64,000 bases of DNA from Pseudogymnoascus destructans (lineage: Eukaryota; Ascomycota; Leotiomycetes; Thelebolales; Thelebolaceae). A model generated the notes under the pieces. It was not told the origin of the DNA. It saw only the letters and a program-made list of their open reading frames with translations, and did no database searches. Positions 21,975 through 31,485 of the stretch are shown one piece after another (position 1 is the stretch's first letter; every line of letters starts with the position of its first letter). The position numbers and the translations under genes were made by a program. The stretch lies in the NCBI RefSeq assembly GCF_001641265.1, contig NW_020167535.1:124001-188000 (forward strand), given 5' to 3'.

Positions 21975-24880
21975 ATGTCTTATAACCAATCTTTAAGTTC
22001 GCCAGCACAACCTTATAGCGATGTATTCTCTCTTGATGAGCCTTTATCTAGTAATAGAACACCTGAGATTGAGTCCTCCCAACAACTTAACAACCAATGG
22101 GATGGGCTAGAAAAGATCCAAGGTCTAAATGTGCTAAAGTGGACGCCTTCAAAGGCAGACCTATTCAACGACTGGTGGCATTACCAGTCCTGGTATAAAG
22201 AGCAGCCAAATATGTTTTTAAGCACTGATAAGCAAATCAACTGGGGGTCAACAACCCGGACCTCATTATCATGGAGACACTTTGACCAAGGAGCTCGAAA
22301 ATCAACTGGGGAACCAGTAATTGTTTGCCAGAGGTGTTTGAAAATACTCATCCACCCAAGTATTAAAGGCTCAGGGACAAGCACAATGAGCACTCACCTT
22401 CGATCAGCTGGGTGTATAAGGAAGTCATCAAACCATTCTACATTACATCAGAGCCAGCTCCGCCTCTCGCAATCCTCTCCAGTAAGCAATATTACATATT
22501 ACTATACTTATTACTATAAACATACCTAACTATTATTTAGAGTATGCGGCTACAACCAGAAGACGACCCAAAGGAGCATTCTACAGTTACGTTCTTGAGA
22601 CTGTAGTATCTCTTAACATATCATTCCGATCTGTTGAGAATCCTATTTGGGGAGAGATGGCATTATGGCAGAATCAGAAATATCCACTTCCTTCACCAAC
22701 AACCTTACGGCGGCGCCTTGATGTTATGGTTAGTAATGCACAGCAGATTGCCCTTCATGGTCTTGTACTGGGGCAAGGTGTGCATTATCTCTTGACAATT
22801 GGTCTAGCCCTGGAACAAGGCACTCCTTTATGGGTATTATGGCAACATTCATTACTGATAAATGGGAATACCGTGAGGCTTTAATTGGGTTTGAGTATCT
22901 TGATGGAGCCCATACAGGGAAAGATCTTGCAACCATTGTCCAGCATGTTATATCCCAATATCACCTCGATGGTAGAGTTCATTGTATTACAACTGATAAT
23001 GCAAGTAATAATACTTCAATGATGGGGGTTATTAACGACATGGTAAAAGAGCTATCATCAGAGCCAACAAGATACCATGATGGAGTCATTCACCATATAC
23101 CATGCTTCGCACATATTGTCCAGTTTGCACAAAAGGCTCTCCTTGGGTCAATCCGATTAAACCCAACAAACTCAGAGCTACAGACTGACTGGGATGAAAA
23201 TTCAGCCAATGAGATTAGAGATCTAAGTAAAGAGAGGGGCCTTCCATGGACCCTTGCCAAGGTATGTTTATAGTAATTTTTATAGTAATTGCCACTAATA
23301 TAAAACTAGCTTCGGAAGCTAGCTGTCTTTGTGAATTCAAGTTCACAGCGAAGAGAGAGATTTATGGGAATCCAAAGACAGTGTATTAAAGATGGAGCAA
23401 AGGTCTTACGACTTATCCAAGATGTGTTAACGCGATGGGACTCAACCCTACATATGATGCTATGAGCAGTCTTACTCCAAGTGAATAAGTTTACAACTGA
23501 GTTTACTGCAGCTAATATATTTCATATTAGTCCCCCAGAGTGGAAACACATCACCTACCTTATTGATGTTACTCGCCAGTTTAGCTTCTGGACCTCAAAC
23601 ATGGGTATAGCAAGTGGTGCTCGACTAGGCTTTGTTTTACCAGCATATGACGAGCTATTTGAAGGGCTTGAGGAGTGTACCCGTCGGCTAAAGCCACTAC
23701 AAGACCCATGGATCAAAAAGCTTCTTATAGCTATTGATAAAGCTATTCAAAAGCTTGACAAGTATTATACAAGATCTTGTACAGGTACTGGAAGCTTCTA
23801 TGCCTTTGGAGCTATTCTATCTCCCCAGTTAAAGATGTAAGTGTTTAACCCTGACTATTGTTGGTTAAATCCTGAAACAAACTGGCAGAGGCATTTTGAG
23901 AAGCAATTCCGGGCACTATATACTCAACATTACGCCAACCAAGAAAGGTCAAAGCAGCACCAGTCACAGTATACAGAACTAGACAAGGACCCAATGGCTT
24001 TAATGTTAAATCGGAAGCGAAGCTATAACTCCTTAAGTCAGGCCACTGACCAGGGAGGAGAGATTGAGCGGTACCTTGCTCTCCGTAAGTCTATAGTAAT
24101 AATTATAGTAATAATTACTAACTTTTACTAGCACCCTCCCACCAACCACCATTATTATGGTGGAAAGATAACGAGCGATTATTCCCTGGGCTTGCTGCTA
24201 TGGCCCGGGATATACTTTGTATTCCTGCATCTGAAGCCCTCGTTGAGCGGGTCTTTAGTACTGCCCGTGCTGTCTGCAATTATAGGCACAACCAGATGGC
24301 CCCTGAGACAATAAGGGGTATTATGCTTGTCTTCTACCGACAGAAAATCGAACGGGAACAGCTCTTTGAACACTACTCAGTTACGGATATTATTGATTCA
24401 ACCTATATGAATGATGAGGAACTATCATTTGAGTATAATGCTCTAATTGATAATATCCAGGAGAAGATGGCACTACAGTACATTCCAGACCGAAGCCCAA
24501 GGCAGCCAAATACCTATGACCGGACAAGGCGGAACAAAGACCGGTTTGAATTTGTTCAATCACGACGAGGTCTCCATAGCTTGCCAAGGGTACAGCGGTC
24601 ACAAGGCCAGCAAAGCCAAGTTCGTTACCAAAGTCAAGTTGGTCTCTCAACTTTTGACTTTATTGACCATGAGGTAGACGATTTTGAGGGGGTACCCCCT
24701 AGCCAGAGTGAGGGTGATTATTTACTACCTTCACTTCCTATTGCAAAGAAATCACGGAAGGATAATGGGGCCCAGTTGCCCCAGAAGGCAGTAGTTGAAA
24801 CAGTTGAGTTAAGCCAGGTCCGTAATAAGTCTCGGTCTGGTCGGGAAATTCAGGAGTCATGGCGTAACATAGATCTATAG
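21975..24880 (+). pseudogene. hAT transposase of hAT-2 (several lesions)
   Basis: Begins MSYNQSLSSPAQPYSD. It has a BED-like cysteine region (CQRCLKILIHPS...H...C), the hAT catalytic region (SLDNWSS in one frame then ITTDNASNN), a DVLTRWDSTLHMML segment and the C-terminal dimerisation domain (IPASEALVERVFSTARAV). Introns at about 22482-22542, 23262-23309 and 24088-24131 contain the TATAGTAAT motif. Lesions are a frameshift near 22770, an in-frame TGA at about 23463 where relatives have Arg, and a TAA at 23838. This copy therefore probably cannot make full-length transposase. It ends ESWRNIDL, immediately followed by another TATAGTAAT pair. Confidence 0.87.
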
Positions 24881-26419
24881 TAATAAATATAGTAATTGCT
24901 TGTAAATTATACGTCCTATACAAACTACACTCACATATATAAAGTACACGTGATAGCAAGTGTAAATGTCCCGTGACTGGTTTCTTGGCAGACCGGTGGG
25001 TACCCGTGGGTTATTGGCTTCAGACCGGCCCATGGTCTGGGTGGAAGTTTTCCACCCAGACCGACCCATGGGCCGGTCTGGGTTAGGTTACCCGGTGGGG
25101 TCGGTTACCCATAACGCACACTACTTATTGTGTACAATCTTGGGCCTTTGGGGAAGGCCTCTGTGATTGCAAACACAATATTTAGCCCTGTTACTAACCC
25201 TGCGATTAGACAAAAAGATAGCCGACCCGAGAACTTTTTGATCACCGCACAGGAAGCAATGGAGAATCTGTACGAAACGGGTGTACTTGATGGCCTGAAA
25301 TTTGTCACTTTCGGCCGCCATGTCAACTACTCTCTGTCGCCAATGATGCATGAGACCGCTTATGCACACCTTGGGATGAAAGGACAGTACTATAGGTACA
25401 CTGGTTCATCACTCGACGAGCTAGCTGCATTATCACAGGACCCCCATTTTGGAGGTGCTGGGATTAGCCAGCCTTTCAAAGTCGAAATCATGTCGCGCTG
25501 TGTAGCACTCACCCGCCACGCAAAAGCAATTGGTGCCTCTAAGGTGTGATTGTGTGCTCTCCCAGATGGGTCCGACGATTTTTTACTCAATCAAGCCAAT
25601 AGACGGGGCCACGCTGGTCGTGTATGTGCTTGGTTCGCCGACAACACTGATTTTCTAGGCATATTAGCATGTCTTCGGCGGAACGCCACTCCGAGAAACG
25701 TCGTGCAACCGTCAAAGACAACCGGACTTGTTATAGGTGCAGGAGGGATGGCACGAGCTTCAATATATGCTATGATCCTGCTAGGATGTCGGAATATATT
25801 TATTTACAATCGAACGCCTAAGAATGCGGAAACGGTTGCAGATCATTTCAACTCTTGGGCTGGAGCCTTATCAGCGAATGAAAGGGTCGTTACTGTTTTG
25901 CGAACAAGAAACGAACCTTGGCCTGCCGAGTACCGGCAGCCTACTTTCTTGGGTTTCCTGTGTACCTGCCTACGAGGTAGAGATCTATAGCCCAACAGAT
26001 TTTGAGGTTCCAGAACAGTGGCTAGGGAGCCCGTCAGGAGGACTATATTTTATCTTTTCAGGCCCCTTCAAAGCTCCTTTGTATTCAATAAACTAGATAA
26101 TAACAGGTACATTTGATAGTTGGCATATAAGCCACTGAATACGCCTCTTGTGATACGACGCTTTCGTCAGAAGACGGGGCGGGCTTGGGTTATGGTTGAT
26201 GGTTTAGAGTTCATACCGGCGCAAGGATTTGCACAGTTTGAGCTTATGACTGGAAGGAGGGCACCGCGAGCCCAAATGAGAGCCGCTGTGGAAAACAACT
26301 ATGAGAAGGTAACAGGGACCACAACTGACTCAATGGAATAACGCCAACCCTAGCGTTCCGGCTTCATAGCATATGAAAGGATAGCAAAGCTCTCAGAAGT
26401 GCCGCGGAAGCCTCTTGGC

Positions 26420-27274
26420 TCATACGTAAAGCGTCCCAGCCAAAATCATCTGTGCCCAAAAATAAAGACCCCATCCCACAGCAATTTTTATGACGGAATT
26501 CCGCCTAATGGTCGCCTTCTTGACTCTCCTTGCTACGCCCGAGTCCCCAAACGCATCCGCCGCAACGAAAAGATCGCTGAGGACAAACATGATGGCTCCT
26601 AGAAGCCGTTGGCGCGGCCAGTTGGAGGAAGCTGGGGCGGCAGTAGCGGCCGCTACGGCCAGCATCGAGCTGATGATAGTTGCATACACGGAAACCAGGG
26701 GCCGCATTTCGGCAGCAATGGAGAGGTTGAGAACGTTGCTCGATTTCGTGGATGTCGGCCCTGGGTAGATGGCACCGAGCCATTTCCCGGCCGCCATCGA
26801 TGCCACGAACGTGATTACAAGCGTCGACTGGGAAACTTCGTCGGCATTGCGAAGGAAGGCAAGGATATAGGCTATATGCGCGCCGGCGAATGCGAGGATG
26901 CCCAGCTTGAATGAAGTAGATATTTCTACTTCTTTTGGTGCATCACGCGAGGTGTTGCCTTTCCTGGCGGCCTTGGAGGACTCCACCGATTTGGAGCTGG
27001 AGTCGTAGTATTCATTCCCAGAGGGAATTAAGCATATGTCGCCGATGAAAGATAGGACGAGGCCATATATTATGAGAGTGTCGTAGGGCGACCATTCTTT
27101 TAATAAGAGTGGCCCACTAGCAAATGCTGTGGAACAGATGATCTTGAAAACTGCATGGCCGGCGAGGGAGGATGTGGTTTCGGAGATTACCAGCACAGGG
27201 AGGGCAACCAAGAGGAGATACACGGCCGCATATGGAGGAAGAACCGGGATTGAGTCCGAGATATTAAACGACAT
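26420..27274 (-). CDS. YhhN / TMEM86-family membrane protein (lysoplasmalogenase-like)
   Basis: 284 residues from MSFNISDSIPVLPPY; a longer start at 27361 exists, but the internal Met directly precedes the first hydrophobic helix. About eight hydrophobic segments alternate with short loops. Family motifs visible are SFIGDICLIP, KLGILAFAGAHIAYILAF and GAIMFVLSDLFVAADAF, with the conserved acidic residues in GD and SD. YhhN/TMEM86 proteins are integral membrane enzymes, some of which hydrolyse the vinyl-ether bond of lysoplasmalogens; in ascomycetes the substrate is not established. No intron or lesion is seen. It lies immediately 3' of, and convergent with, the qutR remnant. Confidence 0.82.
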   Translation of the reverse strand: MSFNISDSIPVLPPYAAVYLLLVALPVLVISETTSSLAGHAVFKIICSTAFASGPLLLKEWSPYDTLIIYGLVLSFIGDICLIPSGNEYYDSSSKSVESSKAARKGNTSRDAPKEVEISTSFKLGILAFAGAHIAYILAFLRNADEVSQSTLVITFVASMAAGKWLGAIYPGPTSTKSSNVLNLSIAAEMRPLVSVYATIISSMLAVAAATAAPASSNWPRQRLLGAIMFVLSDLFVAADAFGDSGVARRVKKATIRRNSVIKIAVGWGLYFWAQMILAGTLYV

Positions 27275-27681
27275 GATGGTAGCAAGGAGGTCTAATAGGT
27301 TTGAAAAGTTTGAAAGAAGCTGTTCTCCAACCTTGCCCTGAGATCCAGGACTGCCTGACACGTGCTACTACCGTCAAAAGCCGCCGGTTTTGAAGGGTGG
27401 GGATATACCTCGGCTTCGATTTAACTAGTTGATGATTGACACTAGCGATTAGTTCCCGTTCTCGCAACTGCCCCTGGATCAAATCAATTGGTGTTTACTG
27501 TATATGAAATAACTGAAACTTAGATCATTTAAACGGCATTTGATAAGTTTGATAACTTAATTGCCCGTAAATTGATCTAAGGAGATATTTTGGATTGTCA
27601 TTAATTTACAGGTATCAATTCATATCTATCAAGACCCGCCCTCCGAACTTTTAAGCAACACAGGGACCACATATCCCCAGC

Positions 27682-28405
27682 TTAGATCCCGAACCGCTTC
27701 AGCGACTCCTCCTCATTTACCGGTATATCATGGCCAATATTATCAGCACTGACGCTCTCTACTTTATCACCATAGTTCACCCTCGTATATCCAGCCTCGG
27801 GCGAATCAGTCGATGTCACCGGCTGCACATCCGCAACACCCCAGACAGTCGTCCACTGCTTTACCTCTTGATGTAAATTTTGGTAGTTGAGGATACCGTG
27901 GACAGTCCCGTGCCAAAATTGCATTCTTGGATACGCTCCGGTGTAGCCGGGATACATGTCCCTAGCAATGGCAGCCCACTCAGCTCCGGTCTTAATGATC
28001 TTCCCTTGCGCACTATCGGCATTCCAGTAGTCCACCTCTGGGCAGGCCCAGAGGTGGAGCGGAAACACCAGCGTATGCGGACCCAGCGACGAAGATCTCG
28101 GGATATGCGGCCGCCATCACGTTGGTCATCATTGACCCCGATGACCTGCCGGTCATGAAGACTTTGGACTTGTCGGCGTTATACTTGGCAATGATGTACT
28201 TCACCATGTTTGAGATGGACTGAGAGTCACCACCGCCATCGTGTGTGAGAGTTTGCTTGCATGCTATATCCCAGTAGTGGTCTTTAAGGTTGGGGGTGTT
28301 GGGATAGACAACGATGAACCCTTTCGTGTCGGCGATGCTCGCCCATCTTGTGTCGTTATAGAATTCTAGGCCTGTGCCACCACAACAGTGCATACCAAGA
28401 ATCCC
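27682..28405 (-). pseudogene. CE1 acetylxylan/feruloyl esterase, truncated and frameshifted
   Basis: The minus strand encodes MHCCGGTGLEFYNDTRW, GFIVVYPNTPNL, the nucleophile elbow TGRSSGSMMTNVMAAAYPE, then after a frameshift near 28065 VDYWNADSAQG, MYPGYTGAYPRMQFWHGTV and IGHDIPVNEEE. These are the signatures of secreted polyhydroxybutyrate-depolymerase-like CE1 esterases acting on xylan. The signal peptide and N-terminal strand are missing. Where the family has Asp after WHGTV this copy has His, so the acid of the triad also seems lost. Ser and the GH(D/N)IP His remain. It is a non-functional relic. Confidence 0.8.
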
Positions 28406-28430
28406 GAAGAATCAAACTATGAATACGAGC

Positions 28431-28866
28431 TTATGCATCCTGCGCCGCCTTCTCCTCCTCCTCATCCTCCCCATCCTCCAGAAAGCAGAAGAAGCTCAGC
28501 AGATTTCCATCCCCATCCTTTACCCGAAAAATCCCTATAACCCCACTACCTGTCCCCAATCTCATCCACGATCCCCCAGTCCCCCCCCTCCTTCTCTCCA
28601 GACCCCTTCTCCCATCACCCTCCCCCGATCCTGCCCATCCACCGTCAAGAAGAAATAAATATTCGCCGCAGCCTTGTCCCAATCAGTGACGCAAACGTCG
28701 GCTCCCCCGCTCCGGCAAGGGGGTGGTCATCATGGACGTGTGCCTCCTAGAGTGAAGCCAAGGATGGAGGTGTAGAAGGCGATCGTAGCAGGGATAGAAT
28801 GGGACGGGAAGTGGGGGATGATTTTCCCGCGGAGGCGGTTGGGTGTGGGGCAGGTGGCGGTGTCAT
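28431..28866 (-). pseudogene. VOC-superfamily (glyoxalase/bleomycin-resistance fold) gene, frameshifted
   Basis: Starts MTPPPAPHPTASAGK and reads IPHFPSHSIPATIAFYTSIL followed by GFTLG, the first beta-alpha-beta module of VOC proteins, then a stop at about 28739. In other frames KAAANIYFFL (about 28670) and FRVKDGDGNLLSFFCFLEDG (about 28530-28465) supply the later strands. At least two frameshifts are needed. Substrate unknown. Confidence 0.6.
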
Positions 28867-29059
28867 CGTTCGAAGCAGTTGTAGTGGGGTGTGTTGAGGT
28901 TTTGATCGTGGCTGTAGGTTTGGAGAGTTTGGATTTTTGGGCTGGCTTCGGTGATCATTTGATAGTGAGAATTTGTCTTTTGGTGGTTGTGTCTGCCGCC
29001 AAGTTTTCACTTTGCGAATGGGCCGGCCCATTGGCTAAGTGGCCGGCCCAACTATAAAG
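28867..29059. other. Intergenic, contains GGCCGGCCC inverted copies
   Basis: No gene. GGGCCGGCCCA (about 29022) and GGCCGGCCCA (about 29042) occur 20 bp apart, possibly the end of the neighbouring transposon remnant. Confidence 0.4.
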
Positions 29060-29336
29060 TAGTATAATAGAATAGTAAATAGATGCTCTATACTACATTT
29101 CCAGCAGTGTCTGCCAGTGCTCGTTTCCGACGAGGCCCCTCAACTAAAGTTATTTCTATACGAGTAGCTAGACTTGATAAATTGCCACAGTTATGGTCAT
29201 CATTATGGCAGTGCACGCTACACTCCTTTACTTCCTTATAACAACAGCACCTCTTTGTACTACATTGACCCTTACATTGGCATGATACCCCAACCTGTGC
29301 GCTTGTAGAAGCCTCTCTAGCTGCAAGCCCTAGCGT

Positions 29337-29406
29337 TAGTTGCTTTGTAGAAGTAGGAATTTGGATATGGTCTGAGATCCAAATTCCTACTTCTACAAAG
29401 CAACTA
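29337..29406. repeat. Perfect 30-bp inverted repeat with 10-base loop
   Basis: Arms 29337-29366 (TAGTTGCTTTGTAGAAGTAG...) and 29377-29406 are exact inverted copies around ATGGTCTGAG. A single-stranded or RNA form would be a very stable hairpin. No CDS spans it. Confidence 0.95.
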
Positions 29407-29686
29407 GTCTACAACTCCAAGTGAGTTTGTAGATATAAGGCGTTGTATAATACCAGAGTGTGTAAGAATCCGGTATCTATGAGGGTAAGGCTCTTCTAGA
29501 ATGTGTGCAAAGAGCCTCTTATTATCAGTTGAGGTTCTATCCTCTCAAGGCACCTTTATAGAGACTATAGCTCTAATATCAAAGTGTTAGATATCATGCT
29601 TCTTTGTATACTTACATATCATAGAAGCCGTCGCTCTTTAAGTAGCTGCTATAGCTCTCTTAATTACAGGGTCGGGTGTAGCCCGA

Positions 29687-30075
29687 TGTAACGCTGACTT
29701 CTAAACGATAGAAGACACAGAGGTTCTCTTGCGTAAAGGTTTACTTATCAGAGGAGGCAGGGGATCGGACACAAAGGCTTCAAGTAACACGTTACTAGTA
29801 TATAACAAATACTGTATTGAGTTGAGCACGAAGCTCCTATCTAAGGAAATACTATCTACTTATATAGTGGCGTCGTGCCTAGTGGACTCCTGGGAACTCA
29901 CTCGAGTCCTCGGAGTCCTGGACTCTTAGGATTCTTCTCATCATCCTGCGAGTCCATCACGTGATACTTTCGGAACTACTATTCCCCGCTGCCCCTCCAG
30001 GTACCAGGGCCGGTCTCATGCGACCTCCCTCCTTCCTGTCCTGTAGTTGGCCAGCCTTCTTGTTCCGTCGTAACA
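29687..30075 (+). mobile_element. Solo LTR-C, copy 2 (one 86-bp unit)
   Basis: 389 bp, TGTAACGCTGACTTC...CCGTCGTAACA, with target duplication CCCGA (29682-29686, 30076-30080). It has one copy of the 86-bp internal unit instead of two. Confidence 0.95.
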
Positions 30076-30080
30076 CCCGA

Positions 30081-30375
30081 AGCTTAGTCCTAGGCTAAGC
30101 TGGCACTTGAGCCTAGGTCCCACGCCAGAGCTTAGAATTGAGCTCTTGAGCTAGGCTATATCCTAAGCTCTAGCTTGAGCTTGAGCTTGAGCTTGAGTTC
30201 AGAGCCTAGCTCCTGCTCAAGTTCCAGCTTAAGCCTAGAGTCTGGAATTGAGCTCTCGCTCTAGCTCTATTTTGAGCCTAAGCTTAGGGCTAGAGCTAGG
30301 CTCAGAATTGAGCCCTAAGCTAGAGAGCTCAATTCTAAGCTGTTCTAGCTCGAGCCTATAGCTTCCTGCTCAACT
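30081..30375. repeat. AGCTTGAG/AGCTCTAG-rich degenerate tandem region
   Basis: Almost entirely composed of short permutations of AGCTTGAGC, GAGCTC, CTAGCTC and GAATTGAGC in both orientations. The clearest run is four GAGCTT units at about 30174-30198. It lies inside the integrase-type remnant and is not readable as protein. Confidence 0.8.
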
Positions 30376-30725
30376 CTAATTGCAATATCCTTCTAGGCCT
30401 GGCTATTAAGCCAGTTAATATGAGAACTCCTGTCTTGGAATAGCAGCTCAGCTGGTGCACACCTAATAGTAGAGTGGATTTGGGTGTTATTGCAAGTGTA
30501 ACCTTAAGTAGCCTATCCTTCCACTCTGTAGACCTATGATCTATTTGCTCATAGCTTATTCTTAATGACTCCATTTGCCTGCTTAACTAGGCCTTGTGTT
30601 TGTAGTGACCGTAGCGCTCTATTTACTACTTGAATTCCATACTTACGTAGTAGGATAAGTAAGGCTCCTTTAAACTCCTTCCTGTTATCAGCTTGTATAA
30701 TCTTTAGAGGTAAGAAAGCTGTATA

Positions 30726-30988
30726 TGTCACAGTTCACCAAGGCATAGGGAGCCAGTTGGGTATTATGAATTAAACTCAATCTAGAGAAGAAAGGAAAAA
30801 GAAGAGGAGCACTCGAGCAGTGGCTCGATCTATATACAGCTATGTTGTTGTGGAGTGAATTCTCTTTAGCGAGACCAGTTCTGAGAATTAACTCCACAAC
30901 TGAAAACATCGCTCTAATCCCAGAAAGCTTCCCACAACCCCTGAACCCCCACTCGAGCTGCAAGGCACACTTGATATCGTAATACTAC
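30726..30988 (-). mobile_element. Probable 3' LTR (LTR-E) of chromovirus-2 remnant
   Basis: On the minus strand it follows a polypurine tract (AGTAAGGGGGGGG) just after the chromodomain remnant, and it ends GAACTGTGACA (CA end). The matching 5' LTR was not found. Confidence 0.5.
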
Positions 30989-31097
30989 CCCCCCCTTACT
31001 CCAGAGTTGATCTCCTGATCAAGAAATCCCATTTTCAAGTTCTTCCAAGCTGCCTTGTAGAAAAGCTTCTTTCGAATAATTTTGGAGTCAAGGATTT

Positions 31098-31470
31098 TGT
31101 AAGGACACAGGGCACCCAGCTCACAGTAATAGCATATGAGAGTGCGAGTCGGAGGCTAAACAGATGCTATCCTATAGGTCTACTACAAAGGATACAAAAA
31201 AGATGAAGGGGGGGACCCCGTTGAGTTTGTTTCCTTACATACCTGAAATGGGTCCAAGTCGGTTAATCCAACCCTAGCCCTAAACCTTCCACCGCAACAG
31301 GTCCACATCAATCCCGAACCTTACAACCTTACTGTTCCCCACTATAGTGTAACTCGCTATGTGCTCCTTAACTGGTACGAAACAGCATTGAGTCGGTTTT
31401 CATGCCCGTGGTGACCGTAACAGCTCTGAGGCGGGTCCTTCGAGTATCTAGGTAAGGAGGCATCCTTACA
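31098..31470 (+). mobile_element. Solo LTR-A, copy 3
   Basis: 373 bp, TGTAAGGACACAGGGC...GGAGGCATCCTTACA, flanked by GATTT (31093-31097, 31471-31475). Inserted in the chromodomain of chromovirus-2. Confidence 0.92.
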
Positions 31471-31485
31471 GATTTCGTCCACTTC

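Larger units (their letters stand above)
17494..25123. mobile_element. 7.6-kb hAT transposon carrying extra genes (hAT-2)
   Basis: Ends are TAGTGTGCGTYATGGGTAAC (22-bp inverted repeats with one mismatch, matching the hAT 5'-TAGNG rule). The flanks CATATTGT (17486-17493) and CTTATTGT (25124-25131) form an 8-bp target duplication with one mismatch. Removing the element plus one duplication rejoins qutR in frame (PKHIV/YNLGPLGK). Cargo, left to right: a histone H3-like gene (-), an accessory gene of unknown function (+) and a hAT transposase gene (+). A 1471-bp Tc1 element is nested within. Subterminal palindromes with a GGTCTGGGT core lie near both ends. Confidence 0.92.
15590..26341 (+). pseudogene. 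qutR: Quinate repressor (qutR/qa-1S type), broken by nested transposons
   Basis: Coding remnants occur at about 15590-16213, 16939-17493 and 25124-26341. Their order matches the C-terminal three AROM domains from which the quinate repressor derives. The first is a degenerate shikimate-kinase-like region (MIVLVGSRGSVKRSL) and a linker with THPVIHILRNPARIR. The second is a type I dehydroquinase-like part (ENRPYTYAIPVSLSDLT, IPQLDSGGDAIELQVDML, ARIRRTLGIPIIFHIDE). The third is a shikimate-dehydrogenase-like part (GRHVNYSLSPMMHETAY, ADNTDFLGI, VIGAGGMARASIYA, then QGFAQFELMTGRRAP). Removing the LTR pair (duplication CATTG) or the hAT element (8-bp duplication) restores the local frame. Further frameshifts (near 15690 and after 25950) and a stop (25547) show additional decay. 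The repressor normally keeps quinate catabolism off. Confidence 0.9.
29060..30731 (-). pseudogene. Integrase-type transposon remnant with CXC-like Cys-rich tail
   Basis: The upstream part (30731-30356) encodes a DDE integrase fragment: IIQADNRKEFKGALLILLRK, TQGLVKQANGVIKNKL and STEWKDRLLKVTLAI. This resembles the integrases of fungal KRBA2/Ginger-like elements, where ADN.REF and the GLVEQANG region are typical. At about 29335-29130 the minus strand encodes a Cys/His-rich segment (CCCYKEVKECSVHCHNDDHN) like the CXC-type C-terminus of the same class. Between them lie a solo LTR-C, an AGCTTGAG-rich tract and a perfect hairpin. Stops and frame changes show it is dead. Confidence 0.55.
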
